A stretch of 64,000 bases of DNA from Deuterostichococcus epilithicus (lineage: Eukaryota > Chlorophyta > Trebouxiophyceae > Prasiolales > Stichococcaceae): contig JAVTLE010000005.1 in NCBI GenBank assembly GCA_033439295.1, positions 3,088,501 to 3,152,500 on the forward strand, given 5' to 3'. This document shows, in pieces, positions 44,801-54,900 of the stretch. The translations under genes and the position numbers were made by a program. The stretch's first letter is position 1; each line of letters begins with the position of its first letter. Under the pieces are notes generated by a model. The model had not been told where the DNA came from, did not search any database, and saw nothing but the letters and a program-made list of their open reading frames with translations.

Positions 44801-47224
44801 TGAGCCGCGGCCTCATTGTGCAAGCAGGTACCGGGGCGACTTCCCGGTCTTCAGCGACGACATACAGGGCATTGCAGCGGTGGTCATCGCAGGCGTGCTG
44901 GCGGCGCAGCCGCTGACCGGCAAGCGCCTCAGCGAGCACACATACCTCTTTGCCGGCGAGGGGCGCGGAGCCACCGCCGTCGCAGAGGTGCGGCGCTCGG
45001 CTGCTCTGGAGTGCGGCCAGCGTCAATGCAGCACGCAGACAGTGTCGACTGCATGCCGTGACGCTGCTGCGGACAAGGCCTTGAGGCGGAGGCATCAGCC
45101 TGGTCATGGGCTCATCACGCATGCTCGTGGACACGCAAGCGCAACCTCAGCACAGTCTGCGAGTCGGGGCAGCCGTCAGGAACCACACTCTAAGAGGCCA
45201 TCCGAGGCACAGGCTTTCTCAAGGGCTTTGTCTGGCAATGATCCAAACTTGGCACTATGTCCTGCAGGTGTGCGCGACAGCCATCGCGCGGGAGACAGGG
45301 CAGACCATTGTGGACGCTCGCAAGCACATATGGCTGATGGACTCGGAGGTGGGCATTCCCTGTCGATTGCTGTCAGGCCTGGCATGCTGGTGAGCAGTGC
45401 GTCCCTGTAACCAGAACTCTTTCTGGTCGCAACGTGGCATGGCTCATACCCGCCCCTTGCATACTTGACCCCTGCAGGGGCTGGTGACGCGCGAGCGGGC
45501 GGACACAGTGGAGGACCACAAGCTGTCCTGGTGCCACAGCGGCCCACAGCCAGCCACGCTGCTGGACGCCATCAAGGCGCTCAAACCCACCGTATACCTG
45601 GACATCGCCTCCATGGTAGGCACCGACGATTTCTCTTCTGGTCCATCGAGGCACTTGCGGTCAGCGGTTTTCAATGATGTGCATGGGCGTCGCCTCTGTC
45701 GCATGCAAGCAAGCAAGCAAGCATGGAGTGTTTCCTTTCACACTGGCAGAGGACGCAGACACAATCTCCTGGAACCTCCTGGATTCTCCAGAAATCACCG
45801 AGATCGTGCAGTCACTGAGCTTGTGCAGCGGTTACATTAGTCAAATTGAGGGAGCGTTCCTTCCTGTGGTGCCGCCACGCCGAGCGCCGGCGGCTGCACC
45901 TCGCCAAGGGAGTTGTCCCAAGTGGGGAAGCTCGCCTTGCCCTGCGGCATCGCGCCCACCCTGTTGCGCGCTGTGCTCTCGCGACGCCGACCCCGGCTGC
46001 ACAGCATGCAATGCTACCCGAACAACGGAATGCCTCCGAAACCCACTGTGTAGCCTCCCTCTGCAGGGCGACGCGCTGCCGCTGTCGCAAGAGGCATGCG
46101 GCGTGCTGGCGGGGACAAGCGGCCGCCCGATGCTGTTTGCGCTCAGCCAGCCGGGCGTGCTGAGCCCGGAGGACGCTTTCGCCTGGACCGGCGGCCGCTG
46201 CATCTTCACCGATGGCCAGCTGGTGAGTGGGCTGCACCCGGTGCTTGGCAGCTGTCCCAATGCACCACCGCCCTGCTCCCGGGTGCTGTCCTGTCTCCAG
46301 TGCCTGCAGCTTTACTGCAGCTCTGACGCCGGTGCTCCCCGATGTGCGGTCTGCATGCACCTGCAATGTCACCTTGTGTCTAAGTGGGGCGGGATGTCAT
46401 GCTGACCGCCGGTTGCTGCTGCTAAGAAGAGGGGGGGAGGGGTTGGTATGGGCGGGTGTCGCAGCCAGCGTGCACAGATCAGAGCTGTCGATCTTCAACA
46501 GGACTCCAACTAGCTGGCATATGCTGCTGTTGCTGGTGCTGCCGCAGGGGCGGCCGGCTGACGAGCGGGTGGAGCTGCCAGATGGGCGCAGGATGCGCGC
46601 CAACATCGCGCAGACAGCGGCGGTCTTCCCCGGCATTGGCCTGGGCGCCATCATGAGCCGCACCACGCGCATCCGCGACGAGATGATCATCGCCGCCGCA
46701 CAGGTCGCGCTCTTGACTTCCTCGCGTGTTGAGGACTCGGAGCCCGATGTCCGAGGAGAGCATCATTATGGTCGAATGCATAGGGGCTGCTCCCATTTGA
46801 ATGTTATCCCTTGGCCAAGGCGCTGACGCAGGAAGTAATGGATGCTAACCTACTGTAAAGCTTCCCTGCAAATCCGGGCATATGTATAGGAGGTGGAGTG
46901 CTGCCAGGCGCTGGCGCGGGGGGTGACAGGCGCAGACTGGTAAGGAGGGCAGCATCCACCCCCAAACTCAATGTCAACGACCCTGAAACTCTGAACGTCT
47001 GTCCTGCCCAGGCGCTGGCGCGGGAGGTGACGGACGCTGACCGGGAGGAGGGCGGCATCTACCCCGACCTGAACGATATGCGCAGCATCAGCGCCGTTGT
47101 GGCGCGGGCAGTGGCGGCCCGCGCCTACGAGGCGGGTGTCGCCACGGAGCTGCCGCGGCCGCGCGACCTGCTGGCCGCCGCGCGCGCGGTCATGTACAAT
47201 GCGTCATACCGGCCGTACCGCTGA
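41802..47224 (+). CDS. Divergent mitochondrial-type malic enzyme, probably catalytically altered
   Basis: Malic enzymes convert malate to pyruvate and CO2 with reduction of NAD(P)+. The ATG at 41802 starts MHSALRALGRCGSASSCRSL and runs to ARRFSS, a good mitochondrial presequence. Exons then follow the family order: GVDIQRHPKYNKGLAFSEEE (42590), GLQERNERLFFKVLM...PIVDLP (43050-43153), TVGAFCKSHG...RGLYIGLQ (43360), LTDGERVGGLGDLGIHAIGC ...SKLALY (43605-43785), TDNEDLLGSPFYVGARHRR (44309), RYRGDFPVFSDDIQGIAAVV (44829), ETGQTIVDARKHIWLMDSE, GLVTRERADTVEDHKLSW, GDALPLSQEACGVLAGTSGR ...FALSQPG (46070) and ALAREVTDADREEGGIYPDL to the end. Canonical VYTP is VDLP, FED is AQD, LSNP is LSQP, GNNVY is IAQTA and the GAGEA dinucleotide loop is AGEGRG. 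The Arg, Lys and paired Asp positions are kept. A pseudo-enzyme or altered activity is likely. Confidence 0.85.
44068..44247 (+). repeat. Two exon echoes in one malic-enzyme intron
   Basis: Copies at about 44068-44125 and 44190-44247 parallel the exon start at 44303-44360: each has GG-GCACCG, GA(C)GAGG/GAGCC, CTGCTGGGCAGCCC-like, then TTTC.(A/C/T)RYGTGGGSGCR. The second copy retains the CAG acceptor. Both lie in the intron. Confidence 0.75.
45705..45721. repeat. (CAAG)n microsatellite
   Basis: Four CAAG units in a row inside a malic-enzyme intron. Confidence 0.9.
46812..46960 (+). repeat. Two exon echoes before the last malic-enzyme exon
   Basis: Copies at about 46812-46850 and 46902-46960 parallel the last exon start at 47008-47068. 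All three have (C)CAGG or CAAGG then CGCTGRCGC-GGRRGTRAYGGAYGCT-like sequence, and the second also retains the following GGAGGGC.GCATC.ACCCC. Both lie in the intron. Confidence 0.8.
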
Positions 47225-47626
47225 GCAGCGGCGGGCGCGGGGAAAGGGTTAACGTCTCAGCGGCCGGTGCTGCGGTGGGCGGCGGCGCAGTCAATGAGGC
47301 ATTCTCTAGGAGGAGAGGCCATTTGGCTGAGTGCGATGTTGTCGCGCTGCCCTGGCAGCGCGCAGGCGTGTGGTTACGGAGGCCGCCGCATCTTGCATGG
47401 GCTTCACTAGGGCAACGTGTCGTGTTCAGAGCTTCTGTGCATGCAAATGTACAACATAGAGGTAATTTCTGTTTGCTTCACTACATTCGTCATCCTGGTC
47501 TTGGCGGCCAGCTGCTCCCGCGCATTCCCACAGATAATCACTGTACACGGCTTCATGCTGAGCAAACTCAACACCACAGTCGCGGCGTGAGCTGTGTCAG
47601 GGCAGACAACGGATGGTGGAGGCGCC
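47225..47626. other. Tandem intergenic region
   Basis: About 400 bases between the malic-enzyme stop and the dienelactone hydrolase start. No feature recognised. Confidence 0.4.
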
Positions 47627-49318
47627 ATGAGTGCAGCGTGCTGCGATAAAGGCGTGACGTGGACTGGCACTGTCAGTGGCAGTGATGGCCAGCTCGGTGG
47701 CGTGCGCGCCTACGTCTCGCAGACGCCGCAGCCCACAAAGAAGGCAGCAGTCCTGATAGCAGGTGATTTTAGGCATTGAAGGTGGATCGCGTTGCTCCGC
47801 AGTGTACGATACGACTGTGCAGCCAGCCAGCTGAGCTGGAGGCACTACTACCAATGTGTTGTGCCCGGAGCACCGACAGCGAGCCTAGCGTACGGCTGCT
47901 TCCACAGGCTACTCATGGCGTCTGACGACGCGGTGTGTGTGCACAGATGCCTTCGGCTACCAGCGCATCAACATCCAGCTGCTGGCTGACGCGTATGCCA
48001 GGGCCGGCTACCTCACCGTGGTGCCCGATCTCCTGCACGGGGACAGCCTAACGTGGCAAGGTGAGACTTTCCTGAGCCGCTGTCCAGCATGGTCCGTCCC
48101 AACCGCATTTGGCGGCCGCCGCCTCGGGTGTCGGCCTGCGCACCGTCAGTGCATGCATCGGCTGTGACGGAACTCAAGCCCACTCATGCCGACTGCACGG
48201 CACCGACACAATATCACATTTAGATACCATACTGAAGATCACCCCGCTGCTGCCGAGCAGGCCTGGAGCATGCGTACAAGTGGTTTGCCTCGCACCCGGT
48301 CGGCAGCGCTGAAACCCTGGCGGAGCTGGAGGCAGTCATCTTAGACCTGCGCAGCACGCACGGCATCGAGCACGTGGTGACGGAGGGCTTCTGTTGGGGA
48401 GGCTGGTATGCTGCAGCGCTGGCGGCGACCGACAAGGTGGGCGGCCTGCACCTGCCAGTCCTGCAGCCGTCGCCATGTGTCTGCGGCATGAAGCACGGCC
48501 GCTTCGCACTGCGCAGCCACGTTGGACCAGAATTGACGCGGTATGAGGTCTGCCCCTGTGGCGACTGCATTGTCGTAGGAGGTCACGGCAGTCAGCACCC
48601 CTGGCCTCCTAAGCCGTTCCTGGATGCGCAACTGACGGAGTTTGTTTGCTCTGGACAGGTGGTCGCGGCAACGGTGGCGCACGGCTCGATGATGCAGCTG
48701 GAAAACTTCGAGGCTGTCACGCAGCCGACGCTGGTGCTGTGTGCCGAGGAGGACGAGCAGTGGCCGGCGAGCGTCGTCGCTGACATCACAAAGGTCCGGC
48801 TCAGCCCATCCGGCTGTGCCGCACAGCACTCGTTGCTGTGCATCTGAAGCAGTGACGAGCGCCACTGTTCTTGTCACAGCGTGTGCTGCGCACCAGTCTT
48901 CACTCAATTCGGCTGCTGTTCGCAGATTCTGGACAGCAAGAAGTTCCCCACATCCATCAAGGTGTACCCCGGCACAGCTCACGGTGGGTGATGTCGAGCG
49001 CATGTCAGCTGTGCGACAGGTTGACAGGTTGACAGGCGATGACCCGTCGCGGAGCTGCGAGGCAGTCTTGCATCATTCCTGCTAAGCAACGAGCAGCCCT
49101 CCGGGCCACGATAAGCCTTATCCACAGAACTCACTTTCATTCGCTGGACCTGCCTGCATGCAGGCTTTACGATCCGCGGCGAGGTGGGTTCCGAGGGACC
49201 CTTCTTCCTCGAAGGCGAGGAGCAGCTGGACAATGTGACGACAAGTGCCGCAACTCAGGCCGCAAGCGACAACCTCGCATGGTGGGACCGCCACACGGGC
49301 GCCTCAACAGCCGAGTGA
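47627..49318 (+). CDS. Dienelactone hydrolase family protein
   Basis: Alpha/beta hydrolase; bacterial members open dienelactone rings, while most eukaryotic members have unknown ester or lactone substrates. The ATG at 47627 gives MSAACCDKGVTWTGTVSGSD, the usual DLH opening, ending KKAAVLIAGD. Exon 2 (about 47946-48060) has DAFGYQRINIQLLADAYARA GYLTVVPDLLHGD. The next (about 48270-48437) has GIEHVVTEGFCWGGWYAAAL, with Cys in the nucleophile elbow G-F-C-W-G-G. The exon near 48660-48795 has VAATVAHGSMMQLENF and LVLCAEEDEQWP, where the second D is the likely catalytic aspartate. The final exons have ILDSKKFPTSIKVYPGTAHG, with the catalytic His, and EGEEQLDNVTTSAATQAASD ...WWDRHTG. The Cys-Asp-His triad is complete. 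No signal peptide, so probably cytosolic. The splice from exon 1 to exon 2 was read only approximately. Confidence 0.88.
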
Positions 49319-50078
49319 GGGGACTTGCGCTGACAGCAGGCATCTCCAGGATGATCTTATCACGTTTGCACTGCACACCTCCTTTTTAGAACAAATTTGG
49401 ACGAATGGGCTCGTCAACTAGCAGCGTGATCAACACTTGGGGTGAAGAGAGCTGAGTTATGGCAGTGTCCAATGAAGGCGCCGTTGTCGAAGTTGAAGTT
49501 GCTCAGGATAGGTGCGCTGCCATAGCAACTGAGTTTATTTGCCTGGCGGTTAAAGGTGTTTTCGTTGTGGATTTTTTCCTGCTTGACGGGTTTCCTTGTC
49601 ACTGCATGGCCTGCTACAGTGCCTCGGATGTAATGACTGATTTCAGTGCCTCAGATGTAACGACTGATATTGGAGTGCCGTATCCTTTGACAGTCAGGAA
49701 AATTAACTATTCCAAGGGGGCCGTAAGGTGCACAGCATACGATCTGACTGAAGTCGACTCGCTGTACCCCAGTGCCGGTGTACAGTGCCGCCGCCTTCTT
49801 GCATGCAGGTATCTGACGCCTTTCCAGTCAGTACCTGACGCCTTTCCCCTCCGATCAGGTGCTTCTCTGAATATGTGCATGTCTCACCGACCCCGGACAA
49901 GTCCATTCTAATCGCCGGCGCTTTGGTGTGAACTTCGCCCTCCGCCGAAGGTGGCTGGCAACGTCTTCGATGGTGAACTTCAAGCAAGCACGTGACCTGA
50001 ACTTCACACGGCCGAAGGCTGGGTGAAAGCGTCAAGCGCAAATATCCATTGTTCCGATTCATCAAGTGCAAGCGAGTC
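49319..50078. other. Tandem intergenic region with a 27-base tandem repeat
   Basis: A 27-base unit starting CAGTGCCTC is duplicated at 49617-49643 and 49644-49670 with three mismatches. A 150-residue open frame spans 49459-49911 but has no initiator ATG context, domain or splice logic that I can support. The region presumably contains the STAR1-like promoter. Confidence 0.5.
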
Positions 50079-51742
50079 ATGTCAGGACATATTGGCTCGG
50101 ACGGTATCCATCGAAGCGTGCTCAGGGTGCAAGACCTTCGTCGAGTGATCGAGGACAAGGTCATCATTGCTGGTGTGTCCTTCGAGGTCTCTACAGGCGA
50201 GATCCTTTTTGTGCGAGGGCCTAGCGGTGTGGGAAAGAGCCTTCTGTTGCGGTCGCTGGCGCTTCTCGATCCCATCAGCGTAAGTCTTGCTGAGTGTGCC
50301 TGCTCAACATGTTCCTCCAACACAGCATGAAACTGCAGTTTCGGGCTTTTTATAGAGGCTGTTGGCTCACCTCGCCTGGCCACACATCAATACTGTCGCA
50401 ACCACAGCCGTGGTGCACAAACCCTCGTAGCTCGTGCCAAACTCGCCAGCTTGAGGCCAGCCGAGCACCCGTCGTGGCCTATCCTGTGACAACAGGGAGG
50501 CACGCTTGAGCTCGACGGCCAGTCGCCGCTGCAGCTGGGCGTCACCAGTTGGCGCACCCTGGTGACCTACGTCCCGCAGACGCGCGTCCACCCGAAGGGC
50601 ACTCCGGCAGAGTTCTACTTCTCCGTGCAGGTGACCTCACATTGCACCTGCATCTTGTGACTACTATCCTGCTAGTCCTGGCCCTGCACGCAGGTTGCAC
50701 GGGGATACACAGGCCGCATTGTGTGGCGTCATCGCACAGCGGTCCGGCTTCGCTTCTGGGACTGTCGCGCGCTGCAGCTCCAGGCCCTAGAACACGGGCC
50801 GATGGCCATACACAGCCTCAATGTGCTGCTGCTTGGTGCCCCGTTCTCCATTTGCACGGTTGCAGTTGAGGCAGCCATGCCAGGCGGCGCTCATCAGCTG
50901 CTCATATTCGAAACGCCGATCCTTCACACCCGCTTGTCGACTGACGGGCACCCTACCCGGCGCCTGCAGCAATTCCAAGCGCAGCGGGGCCGGCCGCGGG
51001 GCGACTTGCCGGCGCTCATCCACCGCCTGGGACTGGAACAGGCGGTCCTCAATCAGCCCTGGACCCAGCTGTCGGTGCGCTGTCCCTTGCAGCCTGAAAG
51101 TCTGCACACAGACTCGAGAGCGCAGGTCTGGAGACCATGTGCACCGGCCGCCACGTAGCGCCCGAGTATGCGGACCGCAGCAGGACGGCCGCCTGCCGCG
51201 AGGCGGACCTCATCGTGCAAATTCGTGCAGATTCGTCGGCTGTTGCTGCTGCAGGGCGGACAGGCGCAGCGGGTGGTGATCGCGATCGCTGTGGCTCTCA
51301 AGCCGGACGTGCTGCTGCTGGACGAGCCGACGTCCGCACTGGACCCAGAGTCGGCCCGCCTGACCGAGGTGATAGCTCCTTCACATGCCCTGGCTGCTTA
51401 CGGTTCATGCAGAGACCTGCTGCAGTTCCACACTGCTCAAGTGCTGCAGACGAGTGGGCGTCACGAAGACTTCCGCCCAGATACCGAGTGCACTCAGGCG
51501 GAGTGAGGGTTCAGGGGTTACGCGGCTCTGCAACCGTGCAGCCCTGCAAACGCTGCAGTTCCCACGAATTACCCTGCAGCTGGTTGCCTGTGGCGCAGTC
51601 GGTCTTCCTGGAGTGTGGCGCGGCGTGCGTGTGGGTGAGCCACGACCCCGCGCAGCCAGGGCGCGTGGGCGGCCGCATCCTGGACCTGCCTTCCGGCCGG
51701 GAGACCGCCGTGCCGCCGCCCGAGCCGCCCGCCAAAGTCTAG
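50079..51742 (+). CDS. ABC transporter ATPase, STAR1 / FetA (YbbL) type
   Basis: ATPase subunit that in plants pairs with STAR2/ALS3 (aluminium tolerance) and in bacteria with FetB (iron export). The ATG at 50079 gives [20 protein letters not shown]. Exon 1 carries Walker A as [19 protein letters not shown]. Exon 2 (about 50503-50630) has the Q-loop region in [11 protein letters not shown]. The exon near 50966-51069 ends NQPWTQLS, and the next starts [20 protein letters not shown], so the LSGGQ signature is split by an intron and rebuilt in phase. Walker B and D-loop read [13 protein letters not shown]. The last exon (about 51594-51742) has [20 protein letters not shown] with the H-loop His. 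All nucleotide-binding motifs are intact. There are no membrane helices, so it must pair with a separate permease. The stop at 51742 is 175 bases before the start of the matching permease gene. Confidence 0.85.
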
Positions 51743-51917
51743 GCCACGGCGCAGACGGCTTGCAGTAGACACAGAGGCTGCATGCCGCGGGAGGCATGGG
51801 CGATGCTCAACACGGGAGACTGCGGTCATAGCATGCCTGCGGCGCCGGCTTGGCAGCGCTGCCGCACACACAGCAGCACCGCGACGCAGGCAGCGGCAGC
51901 CGGCGTGACATAGTTGC
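51743..51917 (+). promoter_or_regulatory. 175-base spacer joining STAR1-like and STAR2-like genes
   Basis: Very short for a gap between same-strand genes in this window (others 400-760 bases). It must contain both the 3' end of the ATPase gene and the promoter of the permease gene, unless the two are co-transcribed. Confidence 0.5.
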
Positions 51918-54900
51918 ATGACGCGAAGCGCCTCAGCCAGGCGTGGCCTGGCGGCCTGGACCATAATCTCGCTCAGCCTCGCCGCCGGCTACGGCCTAGC
52001 TGCCATCAGCAGCAGTGCTCCGCCTCATGCAGGCGCCAGCTCTGCCTTGGGACCTGGAACTCGCAGCGGCGGCAGCGCGGCTAGACACCTGCACAAGCAC
52101 CACAGGAAGAGGCCGCACGGCGGCGGCAGCCATGACGATGACGATGACGGCCCCTCCGGCGGTGGCGGCGGCCCTGCCTGCGCCGCCTGCTGGCCAGATG
52201 CCTTCGGCTGGGTGTCGTGGGTTGCTGCGGCGGCGCTGGTGCTGGCTCCCATCGGCCTGTCCGCCTGGCTCGGCCTAAAGCTGCACCGCCGCCTGCTGCT
52301 GGCAGCCGCGCGGTGAGTCCCATTCTGCCAGGCGTGCGCTGGCGCATCATGGTATCTTCAAGGTCGTTCAGTGCTTCTTAGCCCAACTTCTGACGAAGTA
52401 TCTCAGCAATGCCGCACGACTCCCCATGCCACCATGAGCTACAGCGGCCCCTTGGCTGTGCGACTCGAGGCCTGCCGACCCGTGTGACTTGCAAATGGCA
52501 CTCGATGCCTCCCCTGGCGCCTTCACATGCAGGTTTGCCTGCCGGCTCCTGCTCACGGGGCTGCTGCTGCTCCCCGTCATGGCCTACGACCACGCACTGC
52601 TGACGGCGGCTTATGTGGCGGCGGCCACCGCGATAGGCGCTGCAGAGGCGGCCTCGCGATGCGAGCACGTGTACAAGGTGTGCGACCACGTCTTTCCTGT
52701 CCAATGATGGATCCTGTGTGGATCAACGACTGAAAGCGGTGCATGTTGCGCACTGAAGCTGCTGCGGCCTGGAGTCTGTGGAGCCCCCGCAGCACGAACG
52801 ATGCTGTCGCTTTGCCATCATGCGCACGGGCTGGAAAACATTGCGATGCTGCCCGAGCGCCTGAATGCCGATCGCAATATGCCTGGGCTATGCGTTAGAG
52901 CGAATTCGTGCACCTACTGCTGTCGCTCTCGTTGTACATGATGCTGCTGCAGCTCCCTTCCACAACTGCACCCTGAAAACCAAGCGCTGTTGCCTGGCGA
53001 CCTACTGCAGGGCGAACTCCTGCACCTGCTGCGGGTTTCTCCGCGCCACTTGCTGTGCCTGGCACCTGCTACATAATCTCAGTAGCTAAAGGAAGTTTTG
53101 CGACAGGGCGAGTTTCTGCACCTGGTGCTGGCGCTGGGCGCCGGCATGGCGGCCGCGACGCTGTACGCCATCGGCCTGGTGCTACCGCTGGTGTGGTGGT
53201 CGGACCCGCGCTACATCATCCCCGCGGTTGCCGCCATGCTGCCGCCCGCGATATCCTGCGTCGCCGCCGGCCTGTCGGCAGTCTTCGGCGAGCTCATCGC
53301 AGGTCAGCGGTTTTCCGTTTCAGCCAGGCCGTGCTGCCGTCCCTCGCATGCCTGCTGATGAGCGCTGCGTATCCTTGCGGTGGAGTGCGGCAAGCTTCAG
53401 AACGAGATGTGCCTCCCAGTGCCGCTGTGCATTCAGCCCTGTGCATCTGGCCTGGGGCAGTCTGGGGATGCCCTTTGCATCCCCCGAGATGCTGCTGCGA
53501 CCCTGCAAGCCATGGCACTAACATGTGCGCCGCCGAGCGCAGGCCGCGAGCGCGTTGAACAGGCGCTGGCGTTTGGAGCGACGCGCCGTGAGGCGGGCCG
53601 CACTGTCGTCAAGGCCGGCGTGATGGCTGCCCTGGAGCGACTCATGTCGTACACCGGCGGCCCGGGGCTGCTGCTGCTGCCGGCGCTCGCCGCCGGACTG
53701 CTGCTGGCCGGCGTGCCCCCGTTGCTGGTGCGCACCTCCCCTGCTTGACGACGTCTTTTTCTGAAGGGGCTGACTGCCGGGCCTCCCATGAGGCAGCCCG
53801 CCATGTGATCAATGGAGCTCGCCGATGGGTCCAGCTGGAGCCTGGAGAAGGTGCCGCGTTCTCGATGCGGCTCATCCTCTGCCGTGGCGGAGCGCCACGA
53901 CACTCACCACCGAAGTTGCATGCAGCAGGCGCGCCCGCTGGGTTGTCAAGACGATGACCCGGTTTGCTGCTTGCAGGCGGCGAGCTACGAGGTGGTACTC
54001 ATGCTGCTGGTGGCGGCCTGCTGCGCGACTACGTCGGGTCTGGCGGTGCTCGCCGCGACGTTCACGGTGCTGCAGCCGGACCACTGCCTGTGGGGCGAGC
54101 TGCTGGTGGCCCGGCCGGACCGCACCGTTGGCTCCGCCGCCTGGCTGCAGGCGGAGTTTGCAGAGGTGCGCGCAGCTGCTCTCGACTGCATCGTGTTCAT
54201 CGGTGGGTGTTTACTGTGGGACGGTGGGCGCACGCAAGACTCTTTTCAATGCTTGAATTGAACAAGTCAAGCTCCTGCAGGATGCTGGCTGGCGGTTCTG
54301 CCTTTCCAGATAACTGAGCAGCTATAACAGGCGCCGCCATCTGTCTCAATTATCAGGTACTGCGACAGTGGCTGGACGACCTTTCTGCTTTCGACCCGCA
54401 GGCGGCGCAGGGGGTGCGCCTGGCGTGGCGCAGGGCGTCCGCCAGGGCGCGCGTTGTGCTGTCGCAGGGCGCGGTGGCTGCCGGCAGCACCAGCGGCGGC
54501 GCCTGGCTGCGCCGCCGCCTGTTGCGCAGGCGCGGCGGCGGCGGGGACACTGAGGACGGAGACTCGATGAGCAGCCGGCTGCGGGAGGTCATCATGGGTG
54601 AGTCTGCTCTTCTGTCGCTTACTCCTACATCATGGTACAACCTGTTTTTGCCACACTCTTCAGCCCTGTGGCAGCCAAGTGTGCCTAGCCTGCCGGTGGG
54701 CCGCTGCCAAGGCTGTCGCCCCAGGACGCTGCAGCGCGGCAGCCACGGGCACTGTCCAAGCCCCGACAGTGCAGCGTGTCTCACTGTGGCAAACTGCACA
54801 ACATCCTTGGATGCACGGCCTTCCGCAGGTGGCAGCGAGGAGGACGCGTACTCGGCGCTCAGCGGCGGCCCCGGCGCTGCGGAAGGCGACGACGTTGCCG

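Noticed and set aside
49459-49911. 150-codon plus-strand frame in the 49 kb intergenic region
   Set aside because: Contains a simple tandem repeat, no recognisable domain and no support from splice or targeting signals.
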